Source of the DNA: Tridacna crocea
Lineage: Eukaryota > Mollusca > Bivalvia > Cardiida > Cardiidae
Length of the DNA: 64,000 nt
Direction: 5' to 3'
NCBI GenBank assembly: GCA_943736015.1
Contig: OX031070.1
Span: 40,168,173 to 40,232,172 of the forward strand
Positions 49,721 to 60,200 of this stretch are shown here, in pieces; the stretch's first letter is position 1; each line of letters opens with the position of its first letter. The notes under the pieces are model-generated. The model worked only from the letters and a program-made list of their open reading frames with translations, was not told where the DNA came from and did not search any database. The position numbers were made by a program, and so were the translations under genes.

Positions 49721-50021
49721 TTGTCACCCGCCCTTCGTATATATCGATGAATTTCCGAACTGCTTAAAACATTTCAGTGAAACTTTTAAAGAAATGGAGA
49801 TCATGTGGTCTATCAACAGAAATTCATTTGACGTTTGATTTATGCAAGATTGCAATGGAAAAACCTCAAAGATTTTTCTCCATATATCGAATGAACATGA
49901 AGAAATCATTCGTTACAAATGGCCCCGATCAAGTACGAACCCGTAACATGAATTTAAACTGAGGATTCGTGTCCTTCTCAGTGTACTAGACATCACTAAC
50001 TTAACCTAATATCCTGGACTT

Positions 50022-50241
50022 CAACCCATTACCACACAATCCCTACTTTTGACGACCCTGAGAAAGAAGCCTTTGGAAAACATTGTGGGAAAAAGAGAAA
50101 ATGCTGGTAACCACCATTTTCTCCTTTTCCCACAATGTTTTCTACTTGTCACAAAACCAATTTCAAATTTTCAGTCACTTTTATTTTGTCGTCTCCAAAT
50201 GCTTTCGATTTGGACAGGACTAAAATTTTGTCGTTTGAAGA
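50022..50241 (+). mobile_element. pB-MITE, right end lost
   Basis: Centre TGGTAACCACCATTTTC, one mismatch pair. Confidence 0.85.
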
Positions 50242-50260
50242 CAAAGACAAATTCTGTTAT

Positions 50261-50476
50261 TTAACCCTTTACCACACAATGACGACTATTAACGACCCTG
50301 AGGAAGAAGCCTTTTGAAAACATTGAGGAAAAATGAGAAAATGCTGGTAGCACTTTTTCCTTTTCCCACAACGTTTTCTATGCAATCAATGCAAAATTGC
50401 ACCATTTGAGCCACATTGAAATGATCATCTACAAATTCTTTTAATTTTGATAGGTCTAAAATTTTGCGGCGTGGGG
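50261..50476 (+). mobile_element. pB-MITE, decayed right end
   Basis: Left end intact; G9 run at the right border. Confidence 0.75.
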
Positions 50477-50487
50477 GGGGGGTTTAC

Positions 50488-50641
50488 TGAACGAATTTGC
50501 AGACGACAATTTCACAGCAATTTTGCTTGATACAGAAGAAAATTTTGTAGAAAAAGGAGAAATGCTGCTTACCTCCCACAATATTTTCAAGTCTGCTTCT
50601 TTAGTGTCGTTAGAAGTCGTCATTGTGTGATAAAGGGTTAA
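50488..50641 (-). mobile_element. pB-MITE, decayed
   Basis: Right end GTGTGATAAAGGGTTAA. Confidence 0.65.
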
Positions 50642-50689
50642 AAACATAGTGGGAAAAGGAAAAATGCTGGTCACCGACCTATCCAATAT

Positions 50690-50918
50690 CTAAACCCTTT
50701 CCGAAACAATCCCTGCTTTTGCGACCTTGAGATAGAATCCTTTTAAAAATATTGTGAGAAAAGGAGAAAATGGTGGTAACCAGCATTTTCTCCTTTACCA
50801 GGAATGTTTTCTACCCTGCTGGAAACAAATTTCAATTTTTGAGTTATGTTTATTTTCTTGTCTGAAAATGCTTTCAATTTTGACCAGTCTAAAATTTTGT
50901 CATTTGGTAAAGGGTTAA
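50690..50918 (+). mobile_element. pB-MITE, full (229 bp)
   Basis: Left TTAA changed to CTAA; hairpin arms imperfect. Confidence 0.88.
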
Positions 50919-51157
50919 AATAATATCACTACCAGACAACAAAATTATGGACCTGCCCAAACTCTAATCGCTTCCACATGACAAAGTGAACATGAATCTA
51001 ACACTGAAATTTAGACACTGAGAGAAAGGAAATGTTGTGAGAGGTGGAGAAGTAATTCTTTTGAAAACATTGTGGGAATATGAAAACTGCAAGCATGTCG
51101 CAATATTTTGTCAGGCACACAATAATCAAATGGACCTATCCAATACATGTTTACACA

Positions 51158-51379
51158 GTTATATCTTTCTTAGAAGACAACGTTATTGACCTGTCCAAAC
51201 TCAAAGCACTTGCAGTAACAAAATTAACATGAATCAAACATTGAAATTCAGTCGCTGAGGGGAAAAAATATTTTTTGGAAAATGGAGAATATGCAGCATT
51301 TTCTCCTTTTCCCACAATATTTTCCAAAGTCTTTTTTTTCGAAATTGTTAAAACCTGGTATTGTGTGGTGAAGGTATAA
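51158..51379 (-). mobile_element. pB-MITE, decayed
   Basis: Long arm CTGTCCAAACTCAAAGCACT and right end GTGTGGTGAAGG. Confidence 0.65.
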
Positions 51380-51462
51380 AGGGAAAATATTTGGACTAGT
51401 CCAACAAACAATTGAAATTTACTCACATTCTAAAATAAACACACATGCAAAGAAAACATAAT

Positions 51463-51689
51463 TTCAACCCTTTACCACACAACCGAATTTTAGACTAGTC
51501 CCAACTGAAAGCATTTGCCAGTGAAAATTTCAATGTGGCTCATATAAAAAGATTTTTCTTTCATAGGATAGAAAACATTTTGGGAAAAGGAGAAAATGCT
51601 GTCAACCAGCATTTTCTCCTTTCCTCACAATGTTTTCAGAAGCCTTCCCTTTCAGGGGTATTAAAAGTCACAGTGTGGTAAAGGGTTAA
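51463..51689 (-). mobile_element. pB-MITE, full
   Basis: Centre GCTGTCAACCAGC; right end GTGTGGTAAAGGGTTAA. Confidence 0.86.
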
Positions 51690-51828
51690 TTGTCATAAGT
51701 ACATGCGTTCCAAGTGGGCTAGTCTAAGATTTTACAGTGTAGTAAGTGGTTTGTCCAAATATCAGACGTTTACAAGCTACTATGAGAAGGGTTAAAAAGA
51801 GAGAGAGAGAAATAAATCCAGAGTAAGT

Positions 51829-52587
51829 AGACTCATCCAAATCTAAGAAATTGAAACATCATTTTTTTTCTAGGTGGAAAAAAGGCAACTAGGATGGTAT
51901 TTACAAAAATAGGCTCACTGAAAATAAATGGACTCTTCCAATTACAGTGAATTGTAAGAGGTCTTAAACATGATTGAATGGACTTATCCAAATTAATTCA
52001 CTTGTTAATGAAATGGACTTTCCAAAATTCAATGATTTGTAAAAGAACTAGAAATATATTAAATGGACTCTTCCAGGATATTTGATTTTTAAAGAAAATG
52101 TCAGATAAAATTAAGTGGACCCTTCCAAATTCAATGAATTCCAAGTCAATAGAATAAATTTAAAATGGACTCTTCCAACTTGAAAGATGTAAACAAAAAA
52201 AAAAAACTAACCCAATGTAAATAATGGACTCTTCTAATTTAAGAAATTGTAAGTGAAATGAAATTTTTCTATGGAATGGACTTGTCCAAATTCAAGGAAT
52301 AATGAGGAAACTGCATTTAAATGGAATGGACTCTTCCAGTTTTTTCAATGATAAACAATGGAATTGAAAAAAGCTAGAATGGACTCTTCCAATTTAAATA
52401 ATTTGTACACTAAAAGTTGTACAAAATGAAATCGACTCTTCCAAATTCAATGATAATGAGACCCAAAAAATAAGTAGAATGGACTCTTCCATATTTAAAA
52501 CAAATCCTGAAAATAAATGATAGACTCTTCCAATTTCAGTGATTAGTGAGACCAGACAAAAAGTAAAATGGACTCTTCCATCTTAAA

Positions 52588-52618
<31 letters not shown>

Positions 52619-53245
52619 TAAATGAATATAATGGACTCATCCAAATTCAATGAAAAGCAAAAGCTATAAAGTTTGAAAGAATAGACTCTTCCAAATTCAA
52701 TGACAAGCAATGGCATTGAAAAAAGCTAGAATGGACTCTTCCAATTTCAATAATTTCTACACTATAACGTGTTCAAAATGAAATCGACTCTTCCAAATTG
52801 AATGAATAATGAGATCCCCAGAAATATGTAGAATGGACTTTTCCATATAAAAAAAAAAAAACCCTGAAAATAAATAATAGACTCTTCCAATGTCAGTGGA
52901 TAGTGAGACCAGACAAAAAGTAAAATGGACTCTTCCATCTTTATAAAAACCATAACTGAATATAATGGACTCTTCCAAATTCAATAAAAAGTAAGCTATA
53001 AATTTTGAAAGAATGGACTCTTCCAACTTCACTTTAATCATTGGACTCTTCCAATTTTTTATGTCAAAAGCTTAGAATTTGGCCAAGTCCAAGTTTTTTG
53101 TAGTCTGAAAGGATAAACAATAAATGAACTCTTCCACATTTCAGAAATTGAAAAAAGATTTATTTAATAAAGTGAACTGTTCCAGGGGTAGAATTTAATA
53201 TGAATATACAGGCTTTGCAAAATAATAAATGGAACCTTCCAAGTT
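51829..53245 (+). repeat. Array of about 28 TGGACTCTTCCAA motifs
   Basis: A 13-14 bp word (A)TGGACTCTTCCAA recurs every 40-65 bp, separated by AT-rich spacers that often start ATTCAATGA. The word itself is conserved while spacers vary. One stretch (about 52321-52680) is repeated at about 52700-53040. Confidence 0.85.
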
Positions 53246-53261
53246 AAATGGACTGACTTCT

Positions 53262-53462
53262 TAACCCTCACAAATTTTAAAGTAAATTAAATTATGAGAA
53301 TGAAGCCTTTTTGAAACATTGTGAGAAAAAGGAGAAACTGCTCCTTTACATTACAATAATATATTCTATCAGTCAATAGAAAGACACATTTGAGTTATTT
53401 TTTCTGCAAATACTTTTAATTTTGACAAGTTTTATTTTTTGTCGGTGTAAGGTAAAGGGTCA
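53262..53462 (+). mobile_element. pB-MITE, decayed
   Basis: Right palindrome arm mostly missing. Confidence 0.65.
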
Positions 53463-53567
53463 AATGTACTGAAAGTGTTAAACCCCTTCAACATAAATAG
53501 ATTCATCCAGATAAGCCCACCCCAATCACACTGTACACAGGTTTCATGAAAGTGAGAATTTCGTGCA

Positions 53568-53797
53568 GTTAACCCTTAACCACATTATACAATACTTTTT
53601 TAGTGATGTCCGTACCTATGAAAATTGATTTAAAAACAATGTTGAAAAAGGAGGAAATGCTGGTGACCAAGATTTTCCACTTTTCCCCACAATGTTTTTA
53701 ACCCTTTCAAAGAAAAGTCTCTAATTTGTGTAACAAGTAAATTGTCGTCTGCATTTGCTTTCAAATTTTAGGCAAGTCTAAAATTTTGAAGTGGGGT
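53568..53797 (+). mobile_element. pB-MITE, right end lost
   Basis: Hairpin GGAGGAAATGCTGGTGACCA with mutated right arm. Confidence 0.72.
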
Positions 53798-53880
53798 ACA
53801 AAATTCGAGGGTTGACAATAACAACAAATCCCCAGCCTTGCATGCTTTGGACACTGAGTAAATACATGAAACCATTTGTC

Positions 53881-54104
53881 TTAACCCTTTACCACACAAT
53901 GCTGACTTTTAATGACCCTGAGAAAGAAGACTTTTAAAAACATTGTGGGAAAAAGAGAAAATGCTGGTAACCAGCATTATTTCCTTTTACCACAATATTT
54001 TCTTCCCTTCCCAAACCAAATTTCAATTTTTCAGTAAGAATTATTTTGTCGTCTGCTACTCCTTCGAATTTGGACCATTCTAAAATTTTATTGTTTGGTA
54101 AACA
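53881..54104 (+). mobile_element. pB-MITE, right terminus truncated
   Basis: Runs to GTTTGGTAAAC, then directly meets a - half copy (54104-54213). Confidence 0.85.
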
Positions 54105-54213
54105 AAATTTAGACTGGTCCAATTTGAAAGCACATGAAGATGACAAAAGTAAATCAAACATTGAAAATTTGTTTCAAAGCAGGGTAGAAAACATTGTGGG
54201 AAAAGGAGAAATT
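54104..54213 (-). mobile_element. pB-MITE half copy
   Basis: Long arm and left palindrome arm only. Confidence 0.75.
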
Positions 54214-54419
54214 CATATTTTGTACGGTCTTGCCAATCTATGAGGAAAGAGAAGGGTTGGTAAGCCAGGAGTCTTGGGTTTGATCCACATTTGAGGCTTC
54301 AAGTTTTATTTGGGATTGTTCTTGCCATGGGTATTGAACTTGAAATCTTAGATTCAGATCTGATAGTGCCAATCACAAAAGAGGTCTATCTGCGATACGT
54401 CACTCAAAGAAGCTATCCG

Positions 54420-54567
54420 ATTGGTTAGTTCACTGATCTTACATTTACATACGATCCCACTGGTTAGTTGTTTATGCGTTGTGAAGTGGAAGTAGGTCCG
54501 AATGACGTCATGTTCGTAGCTTTCGATTGGCTTACAATAGCTACGGTTTATTTGTTGCTGTAGCAAC
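54420..54567. promoter_or_regulatory. Possible promoter module: CCAAT boxes, CRE, X-box
   Basis: ATTGG at 54420 and 54526, perfect CRE TGACGTCA at 54503-54510, X-box-like GTTGCTGTAGCAAC at 54554-54567. No gene recognised beside it, so function is only a suggestion. Confidence 0.25.
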
Positions 54568-54599
54568 GTGATTGTATCAATGAATTGATCCAAAGTATT

Positions 54600-55286
54600 T
54601 TGCTCTTGTCAAAAACAATGCTTTTTACGAATTCGATTTCATTCCTTCTAGAAACTTGAAGTTTCTTCTTGCTGTTCTGATTAAATGTACAGTGGTCTCG
54701 ACATTATTTTGTTCTAATGTACTTGAGAAGTATCGAACTATTTGAAAGGCGTTTTGATAATGCTGTTCAGAGGCATTTGCAGCAAGCTGCCGAGCGCTGA
54801 CATATAAAGAAACCCTGTTTAATATTGCCTAGGGTTCGATAATTGAGTGGCCGAATAGCTTTCACAAAAAATTCTTGATTTTGAGCAGAAAAAAAAAACA
54901 AGCCACCAGAAAAAGGGACCGAAAGTTTAACTCATTTTTTTGAGTACTTCATATCATTTTCGGAGCGCCAAAAGCTTGCTGTGTTATCCGAAGCAACTCC
55001 AATTAACTTTTTGAATAAGTGAAATTACAAGAATTGCATCTCGTGTGCTTGCAAATTGAGATTTTCCCATGTGGTCCCTTTTTTCCTGCTGCAAAAGTTT
55101 TTCTTCAATATGGCCGGATATTGGCGGAAACTTTTGCAGCACCTTAAAAGGGGTGTTCTGCTTGTCGCGCATCCGCATAACTTTTTATCGGGTACCTATT
55201 GTCATGCCGCAATTAGATTTGCACGGGCTACACGGGCACTTTAAGATATATTTATACCTTATCGAACTGCTGTCTTATTCTTTTCT
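54600..55286. other. Non-repetitive intergenic stretch
   Basis: No exon recognised. Contains the inverted pair GCTGCAAAAGTTTTTC / GAAACTTTTGCAGC at about 55089-55140. Confidence 0.4.
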
Positions 55287-55515
55287 TTAACTCTTTACCA
55301 CAGGACAAAATTTTAGACTGGTCCAATTTGAAAGCATTTGCAGACAACAAAATAAAGGTGACTGAAAAATTGAAATTTGTTCTGGGAAGGGTAGAAAACA
55401 CTGTGGGAAAAGGAGAAAATGCTGGTTACCAGCATTTTCTCTTTTTCTCACAGCGTTTTCAAAAGGCTTCTTTCTCAGGGGCGTCAAAAGTAGGGATTGT
55501 ATGTTAATAGGTTAA
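55287..55515 (-). mobile_element. pB-MITE, full (229 bp)
   Basis: ACTGTGGG subtype with right arm CTCACAGCGT. Confidence 0.92.
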
Positions 55516-56148
55516 TATGCAATTCATATCCAAAGTTAGAATTAGAACTTGTTTCCAATATCGGTCAAGGACACTGTTTTGCCTGATATTGGAAGTCATT
55601 CAACAAGGCACGGTTCCTCCCTGCCCTTTTTTCGTTCCTCCCTGCCCTTTTGCATAGTCTAGAATAATAATAACTATATTATGTTTATATCTGTCATTTG
55701 GTATGTCCATCTAATATCTATCAATAGATGCAATATTCAGTCTTTTTCTGCTCCAACTCATGTTCTTATGATAATAAATCTGACACTCTCTCGAGTTCAA
55801 TTACAGGGCATGGGCTCTGAAGTCACTTGCCAAAGGGCACTCTGCTAAAACAGTGTATTGAGTGATGGTCATACTTAGGATCCCTTGATTGCTTCTTGTA
55901 TGAATGAAGTGGGAAACATGAGGCCATAGAGCACACACTGACATTAATTGCATAACTAGAAGATACAGAGTGGTTTACAAAAAAATCTTATTTTATTTTA
56001 CAAAGAATTCACAACACAAGCCAACATAGACGAAATTAATGTTTGTCTATATACAAAACTACATACTATTACACCTGAGTTCAAGTATAGAATATAACAG
56101 TTTGTACTAACAGTAATTTTATACACTGCTCTACAGATGGTTTTTGTT
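55516..56148. other. Non-coding, nothing firm recognised
   Basis: Contains the doubled phrase TTCCTCCCTGCCCTTTT (about 55614 and 55635) only. Confidence 0.4.
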
Positions 56149-56378
56149 TTAACTTATTACCAAATGACAATATTTTTGGCTCGTCCAAATTAAAAGCATT
56201 TGCAGACGACAAAATAAAAGTGACTGAAAATTTGAAATTTGTTTTGTGAAGAGTAGAAAACATTGTGGGAAAAGGAGAAAATGCTGGTTACCACCATTTA
56301 CTCCTTTTCCCACAATGTTTTCAAAAGGCTCCTTTCCCCTGGGTTGTAAAAAGTCGGCATTGTGTGATAATGGGTTAA
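56149..56378 (-). mobile_element. pB-MITE, full
   Basis: Centre TGGTTACCACCATTTACTCC has two mismatches. Confidence 0.9.
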
Positions 56379-56414
56379 TCTACAGAAAGCCTAAGAATCA
56401 ATTTAGAATGGTTA

Positions 56415-56775
56415 GTAAATATTTGCTGTCCCTGAACATATCTAAATCAAAGCCAAACACAGTTTATTCTGAAAAATATTAAATCAAGTCATTGAGGACT
56501 TTGCATGATGCCCGGCATGTAGCCATCTTACACCATTGCCACGTCTAAATCTCACACCATTGCCACGTCTAGATCTCACACCATTGCCACGTCTTGATCT
56601 CACACCATTGCCACGTCTTGATCTCACACCATTGCCACGTCTTGATCTTACACCATTGCCACATCTTGATATTACACCATTGCCATGTCTAACTCTGATG
56701 ATTGATATATGCATTTTAATTGGCTGGTAAAAATTTGCTGTCCTGAACACCTCTAAATCAAAGCCAAACATCGTT
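56415..56775 (+). repeat. 24-bp minisatellite within flanking direct repeats
   Basis: Seven units of CACACCATTGCCACGTCTTG + ATCT at 56529-56696, flanked by two copies of a ~55-bp sequence containing CTAAATCAAAGCCAAACA (about 56440 and 56751). Confidence 0.88.
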
Positions 56776-56794
56776 GATCCTCAAAAAACACCAT

Positions 56795-57070
56795 TTAACT
56801 AATTACCATACAATCCCTACTTTTGTCGACCCTGAGAAAGTAGTCTTTTGAAAACATTGTGGGAAAAGTAGAAAATGCTGGTCATCAGCATTTTCTCCTT
56901 TTCCCACAATGTTTTCTCTCCTCTTCGATACGAATTTCAAATTTTTAGTCAACTTCATTTTGACGCCTGCAAATGCTTTCAATTTCAACCAGTCTAAAAA
57001 TTTAGGTTGTCGTCTGCAAATACTTTCAATCTGGACTGGTCTACAATTTTGTCATTTGGTAAAGAGTTAA
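56795..57070 (+). mobile_element. pB-MITE with long-arm duplication, at the SUMO-like gene's 3' end
   Basis: GTCGTCTGCAAATACTTTCAATCTGG repeats an arm segment, making 276 bp. Ends 10 bp from the stop codon at 57080. Confidence 0.88.
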
Positions 57071-57079
57071 TTTGGTTCT

Positions 57080-57241
57080 TTAAAGACTTTGCATGTCCAA
57101 CATGTCCCCATCTTCCATCTCTAAATCTGACGGGGTGCAGTTTCCTGTGACCATTTCTCCGTCAAACCAGAATGTCATAATAGATAAGTCTTTCTTTACT
57201 CTGTTAGAATATTCTTGCATTAACAGCAACAAAGGTTTGTC
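57080..57241 (-). CDS. NFATC2IP: NFATC2IP-like terminal exon (SUMO-like domain 2)
   Basis: Acceptor TAATTTTTCAG (reverse strand), then DKPLLLLMQEYSNRVKKDLS and on to GDMLDMQSL, TAA at 57082-57080. The FDG...DLEMEDGD pattern is the typical end of a Rad60-type SUMO-like fold. Confidence 0.82.
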   Translation of the reverse strand, partial: DKPLLLLMQEYSNRVKKDLSIMTFWFDGEMVTGNCTPSDLEMEDGDMLDMQSL

Positions 57242-60200
57242 CTGAAAAATTAAGACAACTGATGTTTTACATCGGAAGCAAACAGGGCTTGAGATCAAGG
57301 GTCACTGATTCTAATTCCCCTAACTCTTTACCCCACAATCCCTATCTTTAATGACCCTAGCAAAGAATGATTCTGAAAACATTGTGGAAAAAGGAGAAAA
57401 TGCTGGTAACCAGCATTTTCTCCTTTTTCCACAATGTTTTGTATCCTCTCCCAAACTGAATTTTGATTTTTCAGTTACATATATTTTGTCGTCTGCAAAT
57501 GCTTTCAATTTGGACTAGTGCAAAATTTTATCGTTTGGTAAAGGATTACATTGCAAATTTGTTTCAAAGGATTGATAATAGCCATTGTGATAATATTCAT
57601 TCTTCTCTCAACCCTGATGACTGTTTTGATGATGGTCATGTGGGAAAGCAGCCAGTGGCTTGGAAAGAGTATACAATTTATAATATACTGGCAAAGAAAT
57701 GCTAGGTATGCATGGATAGTTGAAGTAACAGCCTCCATATAGCCAAGAAGATGCTGAAAGCAGTGTTAAAGGTGGGTATTTAGGTTTTTCACAACACACC
57801 AAGTTAAAAAAAATGTATATCACTGAAATTTACATAAAACAAGAGGACCATGATGGTCCTATATCGCTCACCTGAGTACTAAGCAGCAAAGGTCTACAAC
57901 AAAGATTATAATAACCAAATATTGAGGTTCAAGGGCTAATGATGATAAAACAAGAGCAGCAAATTGTCACAAGATATGCAATCCCAACGCCAGTTGTAAA
58001 AGAGGTATAATAGTTGCAAAGGGCTGGCAATGGAACAAACAATTTGACTTGAGACTTCAAAATTCCACTCTGGACAAGCAAACAATACTATTAAAATAAA
58101 GATCAAAGTGGAATTACTCAAAATCCATTCTAGGTAGAGTTATTGTTCTTGAACCGAGTACTTGGTAATATCACAACAAACATGCATACCAATTTTGTAT
58201 TCCGACTTGAGATGACAAAGTTATATTCCGAACAAGCATTCAATGCAGACACACGTGAGATTTTATTGAGACAGACATTCTAACCAATTTTCAATTCAGC
58301 TTGGCTAGAAATGTGGTCTCAAGAGCGCTCACAAGAAGACTTTTAAAGATTTCCCTCTTTATCTCTATGTGAAATCTGAGACCAACAACATAGGGCTAAC
58401 TTTCACACCAGGACCATAATTTGAAGTATTTTGGTAGAGGGCCACTAGATGATGCTACATGCCAAATATGAAAACTCTAGCCCTTATAGTTTGGGAGAAG
58501 AAAATTTTCTAAGATTTCCTTCTTTATCGCTATGTGAAATCCGGGAACCCACAACATAGGGCTATTTTCAACACTAGGAACATAATTTGAGGTACGTTGG
58601 TAGAAGGCCACTAGATGATGCTATATGCCAAATATGAAAGCTCTGGCCATTATGGTTTGTGACAAGAAAATTTTCTAAGATTTCCTTTTTTATCGCTATG
58701 TGAAATCCGAAACCCACAACATAGGGCCAATTCTTTACATCAGGGACATAATTTGAAGTATTTTGGTAGAGGGCCACTAGATGATGCTACATGCCAAATA
58801 TGAAAGCTCTGGCCATTACCATCTGGACAAGAAGGTTTTTAAAGATTTCCTTCCTTGTCTCTATGTGAAATCCAAGACCAACAACATAGGTTTCCTTTTC
58901 ACACCAGCGCCATAATTTAAAGCAGTTTGGTAGAGGGTCACTAGATGATGCTGCATGCCAAATATGAAAGCTCTAGACCTTACGGTTTGGACAAGAACAC
59001 TTTCTAAGATTTCCTTCTTTATCTCTTTGTGAAATTCAAGACCCCACAACATAGGGGCAATTTCCGCACTAGGGCGATAATTTTAAGTATTTTAGTAGAG
59101 GGCCACCAGATGATGCTACATGCCAAATATGAGAGCTCTAACCCTTACTGTTTGGGAGAAGATTTTCTAAAATTTCCTTCTTTATCTCTATGTGAAATCT
59201 GAGAACCCACAACATAGGGCCAATTTCACCACTAGAGCCATAATTTGAAGTACTTTGGTAGAGGGCCATTAGATGATGCTACATGCCAAATATGAAAGCT
59301 CTAGCCCTTACAGTTTTGGACAAGAAGATTTTTAAAGTTTTTTCACTTGGTTGTCATGGCAACCAGAGTTCTTCATGGAATTCAAATCTTTAAAGTATTT
59401 TGAAAGTGCATCACCTAGGGATCATTTCTGTGAAGTTTGACTGAAATCTAATTGTTAGTTTAGGAGGAGAAGATTTTTTTGTAATTGTGAACGGACTGAC
59501 AGACGGATGACGGACATTGATCGATCACAATAGCTTACCATGAGCACTTCGTGCTCAGGTGAGCTAAAAACAATACAAATTACCAATAATTAACAATCAT
59601 AATATTACAAAAAAAAATTGTTTGCGTGATATTCCCTTAAAGGGCTACGTAACGCCTTAAGCTATTTTTAGATTTCACGCCAAAAAAACAAAACAAGCAT
59701 TGTGGGAATGTTAAAGGACTCCCCATGACTAATGATGCTTAAATTTCATAACATAACAAATATGTAATTATTTTCCATGATGTCTTCTTCGGATGTTATG
59801 TTTGAAGCTTCGTCTATGTATTTCCAGTATGTAAATGGGCAAGTTGCTCATGTAAAAATAGACCGTGTTTCCCATCGGTGTCAACCTGGGCTGTAGTAAA
59901 TCTCTAATTTCTTTTGTTGTCGGATGGCTTTCGACTTCCGGGGTTTTATGAATGAAAATTATAAGGCTTTGGGAGTATAAAGATAATTTTTTTGTCTTTT
60001 TGTAAAATTTTTGTCCCAAAGTCTGAAAGGCCACCTTTAAACATCATGAAAACAAACAAATGATGCTATATGCTAGTTTCACCTTTTCAATCATAAGTAA
60101 AGCATGTGTGTATTCAATTTCTGAAGCCCTGAAATATACTGCCCACCTACTACTTTTCCACATAGGTAATCATTGTTAAAACAATGATCAGCAGTGGGAG

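Larger units (their letters stand above)
46894..57079. other. Intergenic region between converging TMEM120 and SUMO-like genes
   Basis: About 10 kb without a recognised exon on either strand. Made of pB-MITEs, foldbacks, the 51.8-53.3 kb motif array and a minisatellite, listed separately. Confidence 0.6.

Noticed and set aside
51829-53245. CRISPR-like array
   Set aside because: Repeated word is only ~13 bp, spacing is irregular, spacers are related to each other, and the DNA is eukaryotic with no cas genes.
54354-54593. 79-residue reverse-strand ORF
   Set aside because: No recognisable domain, no splice context, and it overlaps promoter-like words; likely chance.
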